A stretch of DNA of 38,140 bases. Source: an uncultured bacterium (lineage in GTDB: Bacteria; Patescibacteriota; Gracilibacteria; Absconditabacterales; Absconditicoccaceae). Below, piece after piece: positions 1 to 7,643 of this stretch. How positions within the stretch are numbered: position 1 is the stretch's first letter; every line of letters starts with the position of its first letter. The position numbers and the translations under genes are program-made. The notes under the pieces were generated by a model. That model saw only the letters and a list, made by a program, of their open reading frames with translations. It did no database searches and was not told where the DNA came from. The stretch is from positions 1 through 38,140 of the forward strand of contig CAJBLF010000057.1 of the NCBI GenBank assembly GCA_903953935.1. The letters run 5' to 3'.

Positions 1-549
1 CGTATCGAAGTCGGGTATGGACTCGAAGAAAAACTTCCGGATATCGTTTGTAACTGGATCCTCAAGGACGAAGTCCAACCAAACTTCAAAGATGAGAAAT
101 ATTATGAAGGCATCAGTGCTGCAGTTGACAAAATCATGTTCAGTATCACCGGTAAAGGCAGCTACCAAAAACAGGTAGCTATCGCGATGAAAGAGGAAAA
201 ACAGAACAACAACGCGCTCATATTCTTTGCGATTTTGGCATTTATTGCTGGTATCCTGGGGTATGCGCACTGGTCAGTTTCCGGCATCACCGGCGGCATT
301 GGCGCACCTATCGTCTGGTTCCTTGTATTCGGCGCAGTGTCGGTAACTATCGGCGTAATTGCTGTGATTATAGGAATCGTTGGAGGATTGATTGTTCACT
401 TCCTTATGTCCGCATTCTTTGGCGGAGGAGTATCCGGATCCGATTTTGGTGAAGGAGCACTCTTCGTAGGAGGAGGCGACGGTGGAGGCGGCGGAGGTGG
501 TTTCGGCGGCGGCAGTTTTGGCGGCGGCGGAGCATCCGGCGGATGGTAA
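1..549 (+). CDS. TPM-domain membrane protein, YgcG-like, 5' truncated by window edge
   Basis: The 5' end lies outside the window; frame 1 is open from base 1. The first residues (RIEVGYGLEEKLPD) match the core of the TPM domain (TLP18.3/Psb32/MOLO-1 family). Two hydrophobic segments follow (about residues 75-90 and 98-135 of the visible part), then a Gly-rich tail ending in GGASGGW, the usual architecture of YgcG-type proteins with an extracytoplasmic TPM domain and a Gly-rich C terminus. The role of this family is poorly defined; envelope or repair functions have been proposed. The gene is followed 42 bp later by a second TPM gene, probably in one operon. Despite about 50 glycines there is no UGA-Gly codon, unlike most of the window. 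Confidence 0.85.
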   Translation, partial: RIEVGYGLEEKLPDIVCNWILKDEVQPNFKDEKYYEGISAAVDKIMFSITGKGSYQKQVAIAMKEEKQNNNALIFFAILAFIAGILGYAHWSVSGITGGIGAPIVWFLVFGAVSVTIGVIAVIIGIVGGLIVHFLMSAFFGGGVSGSDFGEGALFVGGGDGGGGGGGFGGGSFGGGGASGGW

Positions 550-591
550 TCAATAATTATTAATTGAAAAAAACAAAACAAATCACAGAAA

Positions 592-1041
592 ATGGAAAAA
601 ACAGAATTTTTAACACAGGAAGAAAGAGATCTTATCGCAGCTGCAGTGAATACAGCAGAAGAAACGACAGCCGGTGAAATTCGCGTGGTTGTGGTATCCA
701 ACTCGAAGAAATACGAGGGCGATGTACGCAAGAATGCCGAAGAAGCTTTTCGCAAATATGGTTTGCAGAATACAAAAGACGGAACCGGTGTGCTCATATT
801 CCTTTCAGTGGAAGAGCGCAGGATCGAAATCTTGGCTGACAAAGGCATCAACGAAAAAGTGGCACAGTCCACCTGGGATGCTATGATCAATGGCCTGATT
901 ATTAAGATCCGTCAGAATGGTGCCTGTCAGGGTATCTGTGACGTGGTTGCTGAAGTCGGCAAATATTTAACGGAACATTTCCCCATCCAGCCGGATGATG
1001 TGAATGAACTGTCCAACGAAGTAATCGTTGAAACTAATTAA
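592..1041 (+). CDS. TPM-domain protein, soluble
   Basis: A 149-residue protein with a complete TPM domain: the AEETTAGEIRVVV segment near residue 25, GTGVLIFLSVEERRIEILAD in the middle and a C-terminal helix region. It lacks signal peptide and membrane segments, so it resembles the short cytoplasmic TPM proteins that often sit next to YgcG homologues. The start follows an A-rich leader containing AAACAAAACAAA and no Shine-Dalgarno sequence. It ends with TAA just before a strong terminator, so it is the last gene of the unit. All glycines use GGN codons; none uses UGA. The exact biochemical function is unknown. Confidence 0.85.
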   Translation: MEKTEFLTQEERDLIAAAVNTAEETTAGEIRVVVVSNSKKYEGDVRKNAEEAFRKYGLQNTKDGTGVLIFLSVEERRIEILADKGINEKVAQSTWDAMINGLIIKIRQNGACQGICDVVAEVGKYLTEHFPIQPDDVNELSNEVIVETN

Positions 1042-1064
1042 TCACTGAAAGAGTGGTTGGTGGA

Positions 1065-1094
1065 TACCCCAGGTCTGTCCTGGGGTGTTTTTTT
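1065..1094 (+). terminator. Rho-independent terminator after TPM genes
   Basis: A GC-rich 8-bp stem, ACCCCAGG paired with CCTGGGGT around a 5-nt loop, is followed by G and a run of seven T. Confidence 0.92.
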
Positions 1095-1105
1095 AATTTT
1101 TTCTT

Positions 1106-1122
1106 ATTGTAAAAAGTACATT
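1106..1122. promoter_or_regulatory. Putative NAD-regulon operator 1 (ATTGTA-N5-TACATT)
   Basis: A 17-bp inverted repeat with one mismatch to ATTGTA-N5-TACAAT. It lies 5 bp upstream of the -35 box of the candidate nadE promoter. Three further copies occur at 1213, 1300 and 4989, all upstream of NAD-biosynthesis genes. The binding protein is unknown. Confidence 0.5.
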
Positions 1123-1127
1123 TTCTC

Positions 1128-1155
1128 TTGCAATTGATAAAAAAAAGAGTATACT
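1128..1155 (+). promoter_or_regulatory. Candidate nadE promoter
   Basis: TTGCAA and TATACT are separated by 16 bp, the same spacing seen at the candidate dprA, dnaK, adk, 7080-gene and repeat-protein promoters in this window. The predicted transcript would have a leader of about 180 nt containing two more operator-like palindromes. Confidence 0.5.
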
Positions 1156-1212
1156 ACTGACGATGAAGTAGAAAAGAGATGTTAATCTAAATTATTTTTT
1201 TACCCATTACTT

Positions 1213-1229
1213 ATTGTAAATATTACAAT
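1213..1229. promoter_or_regulatory. Putative NAD-regulon operator 2
   Basis: ATTGTAAATATTACAAT is a perfect inverted repeat with 7-bp arms around ATA. It forms part of the 87-bp tandem repeat upstream of nadE. Confidence 0.55.
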
Positions 1230-1299
1230 TAATGGTTGTGTAATAATGATGGAGTAAGAAAAGATAAAGTAATCCAAATTATTTTTTTATCTATCTCTT

Positions 1300-1316
1300 A
1301 TTGTACTTAATACAAT
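1300..1316. promoter_or_regulatory. Putative NAD-regulon operator 3
   Basis: ATTGTACTTAATACAAT is an inverted repeat with 6-bp arms and a 5-bp spacer, ending 24 bp upstream of the nadE start codon. It has the same length and arms as the site at 4989. Confidence 0.55.
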
Positions 1317-1340
1317 TATTTACTTTGTAACCACTCTAAT

Positions 1341-2972
1341 ATGAAAATCTGAATTGCACAAATCAATACCAAACTCTGAGATATTGAAAGAAATACTCAG
1401 AAGATAGAGGATACTATCAGACAGATCGGTAACCAAGCTGATGTGATAGTGTTTCCTGAGATGGCTATAACCTGATATCCGCTCAATGATTTATTGGATG
1501 ATGAGGAATTGGTCAAAAGACAAAAAGAGGTGATTTACAAAATTAGAGATCTTGTTAGTCAAACCAATGAAAATCTTAAGGTAATTCTTGGATGTATCGA
1601 TTACAATGAATCTGAAGTCTTGCCTTCAGGAGAGATGAAAAAATACAACGCTGCAGCGATCATAGGAAAAGATGTTCAAATGTATCACAAGAGATTATTA
1701 CCAAATTACGATGTCTTTTTTGAACAGAGATATTTTGCTCCAGGAACAGAATGACTCACGTTCAAAATAGCAAAAGATCTTAAATGAGCAATGACCATCT
1801 GCGAAGATATACGAGATGATAATTATGAGGTCAAACCAGTACAGGAATATGCAAACAAAGATGTGGATGTTATATTTAATATTTCAAGTTCTCCTTATGG
1901 TGTCGGAAAAATGAAAAAAAGATTGAATTTGTTGAGAAAACATGCAGAAAGTGTTTGAGCACATATGGTCTATGTCAATCAGGTAGGGGGTCAGGATGAA
2001 CTTGTATTTGATGGAGCAAGCATGGTGATGACGCCAGATGGATGTCTCCAACATGTAAGCAAAAGATTTCAGGAAGATATAAGTATAGTCGATACGAACA
2101 AAATGTGTCACGATTATAGTTATGATGCACTTACAGAAGATCAATTCAAATACAGTAATATGATAGATGCTATGAAGTTATGACTCAAGGATTATCTCGC
2201 AAAGACAGGAATTCAGGATGTTGTGATAGGAGTTTCTGGTGGTATAGACTCAGCATTAAGTCTCTATATTTTATCTCAGGTACTTCCTCCAGAACGTATT
2301 CATGCCATCTATATGCCTACCAAATACAATAGTGATGAATCATATACATTATCCCAACAGCTTGCAGACAATTTAGGTGTACACTTACAGGTTGGAGAAA
2401 TTAATGATCTTGTAAAAAGTTTCGAGACATTTGGAGAAGAAAAATTGGGAAAGAAACCTGAATGAATCACTCACGAAAACATCCAAGCACGTATCAGAGG
2501 AATGATCCTTATGAATATTGCCAACGACGTAAAGGGTATGGTTATCAACAATTCTAACAAGACAGAATTAGCTATGGGATATGGAACGCTCTATGGCGAT
2601 CTGATAGGATGATTGTCATTGATAGGAGATCTCAACAAAAGAGAAGTATATGAAATGGCACAATATATCAATTCACACAACTACAAAGAAAGTATTCCTT
2701 CAGGTATTATTACAAGAAAGGCATCTGCAGAATTAGCTGAATGACAAGTTGATCCCTTCGATTATATGAAAGTATCCGATGCTATAGAAGAGTTGCAATT
2801 TGGAGCAAGTGTACAAGATGTAGCTGAAAAATATCATTTGGATATCGAAGAAGTCAAAGCTATGAGAAAAAGAATCAAAATAAATGAATTCAAAATCAGA
2901 CAAGCACCGCCAGTCATTAAGCTCAAAGAAAGATCTGTTGGAATAGGAAGATTATATCCTATAGTAGAATAA
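1341..2972 (+). CDS. nadE: Glutamine-dependent NAD+ synthetase
   Basis: A 543-residue two-domain enzyme that converts deamido-NAD to NAD using ammonia from glutamine. The N-terminal nitrilase-type amidase domain starts MKIGIAQINTKLGD and shows the catalytic triad E40 (FPEMAITGYPL), K117 (YHKRLLP) and C154 (TICEDIR). The C-terminal synthetase domain carries the ATP-binding P-loop SGGIDS (residues 299-304), NNSNKTE and the C-terminal PPVIKLKERSVGIGRLYP segment. About ten glycines are encoded by UGA, so under the standard code the gene looks shattered. The ATG at 1341 gives the canonical family N terminus. It is the first gene of the NAD cluster and follows tandem operator-like palindromes. Confidence 0.96.
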
Positions 2973-2997
2973 ACAAAAAAAGATGTCAGCAAAGTTC

Positions 2998-3092
2998 CTC
3001 CTTTACTGAAAGGAGGTGTCCGAAGGACGGAGGATTTCCAACACAAAATCTCCCACCGCAAGCGGTCCCCCCTCTTTCGATAAAGAGGGAAT
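2998..3092. repeat. Palindrome-rich intergenic repeat element
   Basis: The stretch folds into consecutive hairpins: CCTCCTTT/AAAGGAGG, GTCC/GGAC, CCGC/GCGG and CCCTCTTT/AAAGAGGG. The left part, with AAAGGAGG, a C/G-rich middle and GGAGGATTT, closely resembles 32491-32523 inside the RecB-like nuclease gene, so it is a dispersed element. It lies between nadE and nadK and may also act as a weak terminator or a processing site. Confidence 0.6.
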
Positions 3093-3129
3093 ATAAAGAA
3101 GTAATCATTTATTATCTAACCATATAATC

Positions 3130-3933
3130 ATGCAAGAAACGTTATTATATTATCCTATTCTGGATACCAATAGACCCAAAGCTCAGGCGCTTCAAGGACA
3201 GATAGAAAGCTGACTCTATAATAATCTCATTACGGATGATGAAGAGAAGGCTAATGCATATCTTGTCTGATGATGAGATGGATTTATGCTCGATACGGTA
3301 AAAAAGAAATATGATTTTACAAAACATCCAGAAGACAATAAATTATTTTTCTGAATCAATTGTTGAACATTAGGATTCTTATTAAACGATATGTCTGTAT
3401 TAGACGATTTGCCTATGCATCATAATGAAATTGAAACCATAAAAACTCATATGATGAAAGTGGAGGTGAACAAGACCAACGCAGAGAAAGAAATTTTGTA
3501 TGCGCTCAACGATCTAGTTGTCTGAGGAAATATATTGGATTATTATAAATTTCAAATCACTTCACAACAGCTCACCAAAAAATTTCATGGGACGGGAGTG
3601 ATGATGTCTACAGCATTGGGAAGTTCAGCATATTGGCTCAATAACTGAGGTCCACTTATGCCAGTAGAAAGCACCTTATGGTGAGTAAGTGGATTAGCGT
3701 CATTGCCTTTTGGATATTCTATAATCAAACCACAACCGGTTACTATTTCCATTAAAGGCAGGAGTCCTGCTATGGTAGGTATTGATGGATATTGAGGAAA
3801 GATAGATAATGTAGAAAATATAACTATAAGCCCCACTTCACATTATGCGAGATTAGCGTTTCTCAAAGATACATCATTTGATAGTAAAAGAATGCTCCTT
3901 GCAGAACAAAAGTTATTGAGAGATGATTTTTAA
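3130..3933 (+). CDS. nadK: NAD kinase
   Basis: A 267-residue ATP-NAD kinase (PpnK family) that phosphorylates NAD to NADP. Diagnostic motifs read through UGA-Gly codons: GGGDGFMLDT (the GGDGT-like motif with the catalytic Asp), the Gly-rich GINCGTLGFL and, in the C-terminal beta-sandwich domain, TGVMMSTALGSSAYWL (conserved T-S-x-G-S-x-A-Y motif). The length fits the family. It lies 157 bp after nadE, separated by a palindromic repeat, and 39 bp before nadM copy 1, so the three are probably co-transcribed. Confidence 0.95.
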
Positions 3934-3972
3934 ACGATAAATTTAGACTTTTATTATGTAATAGTATGGAAG

Positions 3973-4893
3973 ATGGAAAAAAAGATAGGGCTCTTTATTA
4001 CTCGTTGCCAACCTGGTTTTCATGACTGACATATCGATAGTATAAAGGAAGCGTTGCAAGCGTGAATGGACAAAATAATCATCTGAGTCTGATCCGCAGA
4101 TAAAGAATTTACCAAAGATAATCCGTTCACCTATGACGAAAGAAAATATATGATTGAGGTTTCTTTGAAAGAATATATTCCAAATCTTGACATTGAAATT
4201 TATCCTATACCTCACTCCAATGATGGTGAACAATGGAAAAATTACATACTAAAAAATTTACCCGAGTTTGATTATGTTGTCAGTTCTAATCCTATGGTTT
4301 GGGAATGATTTAAGGATGCCAATAAGTTATTTTTTCAGACGAGTGTAACTACCACTACGAGATCATCTATCATAAGAAACAAAATATCTATGTGAGATTA
4401 TCAATATCTTTACCAAGTACTATCAAAAAAAGTTGTAGAATATTTACAAGAAATAAAAGCATTTGAGAGATTAAAAGATATTTTCAAAGATGAAAGAGTG
4501 ACCCCAAATATTGTTACTGATGCGGTGTTTTGTGATGAAGAATGAAAATTAGTTTTGATACAGAGAAACAATCCTCCACTATGAATAGCACTACCCGGTT
4601 GATTTGTAAACTACTGAGAAAGCACATGCGACGCTTGTATTAGAAAAGCCAAAGAAGAAACCTGAGCAGAGGTAAAGATAAAAAGGCTCATATGAATATA
4701 TGATAATCTCTCTAGAGATCCTCGTGACCATAATATTAGTGCAGTATACGAAGTAGAAGTTGTAGGAAATATAGTAGACCGAACAAAGGGAAATAAGGTA
4801 GTCAAAAAAGTAGATATCAAAGATTTAGATCAGATTGATTTTGCTTTCCCTGATCATAAAAAAATGATTGAAGATACACTTATACCATCCTAA
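3973..4893 (+). CDS. nadM: Bifunctional NMN adenylyltransferase/Nudix hydrolase (NadM-Nudix), copy 1
   Basis: 306 residues. The N-terminal nucleotidyltransferase domain begins GLFITRCQPGFHDGHIDSI, with an intact HxGH motif (HDGH), and contains SSIIRNKI, resembling the family's second substrate-binding SxxxIR motif. From about residue 180 a Nudix domain follows. Its Nudix box starts at LPGGFVNYGE and ends IRKAKEETGA; the Glu usual after the first Arg (REUxEE) is Lys. NadM-Nudix fusions make NAD from NMN and hydrolyse ADP-ribose-type by-products. The start at 3973 was chosen because it gives the normal N-terminal strand; ATG 3966 is out of frame. It is paralogous to the next gene, with a shared segment of about 50 bp identical at the 3' end. 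Confidence 0.92.
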
Positions 4894-4988
4894 TAGTGAT
4901 GATTGTTTTCTAAGGGTATGTATATTCTGTATTCATGCCTAAAGATGAAAATACAATGTATCAGTGTTTGTTTTTTTACACAATTGTT

Positions 4989-5005
4989 ATTGTATAATAT
5001 ACAAT
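4989..5005. promoter_or_regulatory. Putative NAD-regulon operator 4, overlapping a TATAAT box
   Basis: ATTGTATAATATACAAT has the same 6-5-6 layout as the palindromes before nadE. It contains TATAAT (4993-4998), so a bound protein would block a promoter for the second nadM copy. It starts 60 bp upstream of that ATG. Confidence 0.55.
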
Positions 5006-5048
5006 ATCATAAACTAAAAAGTAATTTTAATTATTAACCAATATATTG

Positions 5049-5999
5049 ATGACACAAGAAAAAAAATTATCTGATATTAATCAGACGTGATTGTTTATTA
5101 CTCGTGCTCAACCATGATTGCATGCAGGACAAATTGATGGTATCAGACAGGCAATTGCACAGTGAATAAATAAAATTATTATCTGAGTATGATCTGCCAA
5201 TAAGGAATTCACGAGTGAAAATCCCTTTACCTATCAGGAAAGAAAAACAATGATAGAGCTTAGTGCACAGGCGATTTTACAAAATATCGAGGTAGAGATT
5301 CTACCTGTTCCTGATCTCTGAGACAATGAACAATGGAAAAATTATATTTTCAAAAACGCACCAGAGTTTCAATACATAGTGACGGGAAATGCCTGGGTAC
5401 AAGAGATATTTAAAGATACTGATAAGAAAATTATACCACTTGAAATAAGAGAGTTTGTAAAATGATCTACGATAAGATGACAGTTGGCAAGTAATAATAT
5501 GAGTGAATTAGAAAAGGTATTGCCCGCAACAGTTATACAGTATTTACAAGAAATAAATGCGGTTCAAAGACTCAAAGACATCTTTAGTAAAGAAAGAAAA
5601 ACGCCAAGCTTAGTAGTTGATGTTGTACTATTGGATGAACAATGAAGATTGATATTGATCCAAAGAAAAAACTTTCCTGAGTGACCAGCATTGCCGGGAT
5701 GATTCGTTGATTATGGGGAGACCTTAAAATCTGCAGCAATCAGAGAGGCAAAAGAAGAGATATCATTGGATATAGAGATAGAAAGATCATTATGAATGCG
5801 AGATGAACCAAATAGAGATCCTCGTGCACACAATGTAAGTCATGCATTTATGGGAAAAATTATTGGGGGAGAGTTACAAGCAGCAGACGATGCAAAATCG
5901 ATATTAAAAGTAGATATCAAAGATTTAGATCAGATTGATTTTGCTTTCCCTGATCACAAAGAGATGATATTGGAAGCATTAAAAAAAACTACTCGATAA
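5049..5999 (+). CDS. NadM-Nudix paralogue, copy 2, with altered HxGH motif
   Basis: 316 residues with the same two-domain layout as the preceding gene. The nucleotidyltransferase motif reads [16 protein letters not shown]: the second His of HxGH is Gln, a position important for adenylyl transfer in this superfamily. The second substrate motif (GSTIRGQL) is better preserved than in copy 1. The Nudix box is ALPGGFVDYGE...[10 protein letters not shown]: REUxEE is intact, but the following Gly is Ser. Adenylyltransferase activity may therefore be weakened or lost while the Nudix catalytic Glu residues remain. The gene has its own upstream operator-like palindrome and TATAAT box. The 3' segment 5906-5956 is identical to 4806-4856 in copy 1. 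Confidence 0.88.
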
Positions 6000-6010
6000 T
6001 ATTCGAGTAG
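5981..6010 (-). terminator. Terminator for the minus-strand gene at 6038-6814
   Basis: On the minus strand an 8-bp stem CTACTCGA/TCGAGTAG is followed by eight T. It overlaps the last codons of the plus-strand nadM copy 2, so the two genes converge with almost no spacer. Confidence 0.85.
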
Positions 6011-6037
6011 CCGCATTGGTGGGTGATATTATGCATC

Positions 6038-6814
6038 TTACCTTTTCTTGGTCTTCTTGCTGAAATCCAAGGACAGGGTAATGGTGTCGCTAATATGGAT
6101 TCCCATGGTGACAGAAAAGTTGGTAACCTTTTTTACATTGAAAGAGTTGAAACCGGCCAATGCTTTTTCTGCATATAGCCATATCTCTTCTTTGTTTTTC
6201 TGGCTGAATTGCTCTTGCATTGCCTGCATTACCTTATGATAGGTTAACAATTCGAGACCGCTTGTGGCGCCAGGTTTTTTGATATTACTTGCATTCATAA
6301 ATGCTTTGAAAGCAAGATATTCAACCAATTCGGAAATCCGGTTTTGGTCCATGAACTGACTCTTGATAAGAGGAAGTATCTTGGGGAGATGCTGGCCAGA
6401 AAGAGTAAATGCCAGAGTGATGGCAGGAACATCCTGTGTATCAGGCAGACTGATGTTGAGCATGACTGACAATTCGCCGGAGTTTTTCTTGGCAGTTGTT
6501 TTAAATCCCAGGATCATTTCAATACTGCATGCCGGTAATTCAGCGATAGGAGGAACTTCATCCTCGCCGAATATGTCTGCCAGATCTTTGTCTGCAAGAT
6601 TGAGATCCAAGCCACATTGGTCTGCTGTACCGGCCGCAAGGCCCAAAGATTTTAAGAGGGCATTAAGGTCTCCGCCAGCTTGAGCATTTTCATCAAGCAG
6701 TTGTTCCAAATTGATGTTTCCTTTTACTTGCAATTTGCCTGCCATAATAAAGGCCTTAGCAATACCGATAAACATCATCATTTTCATTCCCGTAACATTT
6801 CCAGGTGTAAACAT
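6038..6814 (-). CDS. Hypothetical protein, 258 aa, no UGA-Gly
   Basis: I do not recognise a family. The N terminus (MFTPGNVTGMKMMMFIGIAKAFIMAG) is hydrophobic and could be a membrane anchor or the start of a helical domain. The middle is acidic (about residues 65-90), and the C-terminal 70 residues mix helices with beta-type segments, ending KKTKKR. Three Met in a row and GGC/GGT glycine codons give it a composition unlike most neighbours, and no glycine uses UGA. The A-rich upstream leader (CCAAAAACAAAAAAAATA on the minus strand) resembles those of the 592 and 7080 genes. It is transcribed divergently from the 7080 gene, with a paired-palindrome element between them. Confidence 0.8.
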   Translation of the reverse strand: MFTPGNVTGMKMMMFIGIAKAFIMAGKLQVKGNINLEQLLDENAQAGGDLNALLKSLGLAAGTADQCGLDLNLADKDLADIFGEDEVPPIAELPACSIEMILGFKTTAKKNSGELSVMLNISLPDTQDVPAITLAFTLSGQHLPKILPLIKSQFMDQNRISELVEYLAFKAFMNASNIKKPGATSGLELLTYHKVMQAMQEQFSQKNKEEIWLYAEKALAGFNSFNVKKVTNFSVTMGIHISDTITLSLDFSKKTKKR

Positions 6815-6948
6815 AAGATTGTGTTTTTAGTGATTATTTTTTTTGTTTTTGGTAATAATCTAGGTATATATATTTTAAAAGAAAAGTCAAGTAAATTATG
6901 GTGTTAAATAATGGTTGTAGCTGTATTGTATAAAGTGTTTTTGCTCAT

Positions 6949-7020
6949 CGCACCCGGGTGCAATAGTTAGAAAGTAGCTTCAGCACCCACAAACAAATAT
7001 CCGCACCCGGGTGCTAACTA
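6949..7020 (+). repeat. Paired-palindrome element, copy A
   Basis: Two identical 12-bp palindromes GCACCCGGGTGC (6950-6961 and 7003-7014) start 53 bp apart. After the first comes AATAGTTAGAAAGTAGCTT; after the second, TAACTAG, which can pair with the AGTTA side. An extra half-site, CAGCACCC, lies at 6981. The element ends about 5 bp before the -35 box of the 7080-gene promoter. The same arrangement recurs at 16260 and, inverted, at 37283. Confidence 0.85.
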
Positions 7021-7024
7021 GGTA

Positions 7025-7052
7025 TTGACATTTAATATAAAATATATATAAA
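7025..7052 (+). promoter_or_regulatory. Candidate promoter of the 7080 gene
   Basis: TTGACA and TATAAA are separated by 16 bp. The 25 bp at 7024-7048 are identical to 34062-34086 upstream of the glycosyltransferase gene. It lies directly downstream of paired-palindrome element A. Confidence 0.7.
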
Positions 7053-7079
7053 CATAAAACAAAACAAAAAATTCAGACA

Positions 7080-7565
7080 ATGAAAAACATGAATACATTC
7101 CTCATGGAGACAGGAACCTTACGGACAAGTGATGGCGTAGGATTTAATGCAAGTCTTGAACTATCTATACAGGCAGCCAATTGTTCCACAATTGAATCGG
7201 ATGAAACGGTCCAGAAAATAATTTCTGAGGATCAAAACTACCTCAGGATCTTGTACCAGTTTCAGCACGAATTGCGCTTGTTTGCAATACAGCATCCGAT
7301 TAACGGAATACGACCACTCCTGGATGTCAAAATGAAGACCTTATTGGAAATGTTTGCAGAGATCTTTGAAGTAAAAATCATGAGGTCAGAACTGCAATCC
7401 GACTATTTCAGGCAAATGGCAGAAACACATCAGCCAAGACAATGTCAGAGGTGCTTCGAACCAGAAATAGTTCCGATTTCACCATTGTTTTCACCGACAT
7501 TTCCAAGGTTCTCAATGATATCGGGTTGCTCGTTTTTGCCGCTATTACCACCACTGTTTTTTTAG
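7080..7565 (+). CDS. Hypothetical protein, 161 aa, no UGA-Gly
   Basis: No recognised family. Residues 1-120 are mostly helical and polar (SDETVQKIISEDQNYLRILY, then a stretch around MKTLLEMFAEIFEVK). The last 35 residues are rich in Pro, Phe and Leu (PISPLFSPTFPRF, LPLLPPLFF), which is odd for a soluble protein. A second frame from 7442 reads more naturally there (DFTIVFTDISKVLNDIGLLVF), so a frameshift near 7430-7440 is possible; however, the terminator at 7602 fits the end of the listed frame. It has a clear promoter and an A-rich leader without Shine-Dalgarno sequence. Glycine codons are GGN only. Confidence 0.6.
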   Translation: MKNMNTFLMETGTLRTSDGVGFNASLELSIQAANCSTIESDETVQKIISEDQNYLRILYQFQHELRLFAIQHPINGIRPLLDVKMKTLLEMFAEIFEVKIMRSELQSDYFRQMAETHQPRQCQRCFEPEIVPISPLFSPTFPRFSMISGCSFLPLLPPLFF

Positions 7566-7601
7566 GCAGTAAAAAAACTATTCCATCAACAATGAATGAA
7601 T

Positions 7602-7628
7602 CGTCCAGTATACTTGGACGTTTTTTTT
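7602..7628 (+). terminator. Rho-independent terminator after the 7080 gene
   Basis: Stem CGTCCA/TGGACG with a 7-nt loop, followed by eight T. Confidence 0.88.
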
Positions 7629-7643
7629 ATAAGAAAACATATA

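Larger units (their letters stand above)
1183..1318 (+). repeat. Imperfect tandem repeat, 87-bp period, in the nadE leader
   Basis: The stretch starting at 1183 (TAATCTAAATTATTTTTTT) recurs at 1270 (TAATCCAAATTATTTTTTT), each followed about 30 bp later by an ATTGTA-N5-TACAAT-type palindrome. The 87-bp offset is the same for both parts, so the operator and its flank were duplicated as a unit. Confidence 0.7.

Noticed and set aside
396-890. Pro-rich minus-strand ORF of 164 codons
   Set aside because: It is the complement of the Gly-rich YgcG tail and the second TPM gene; composition is fully explained by them.
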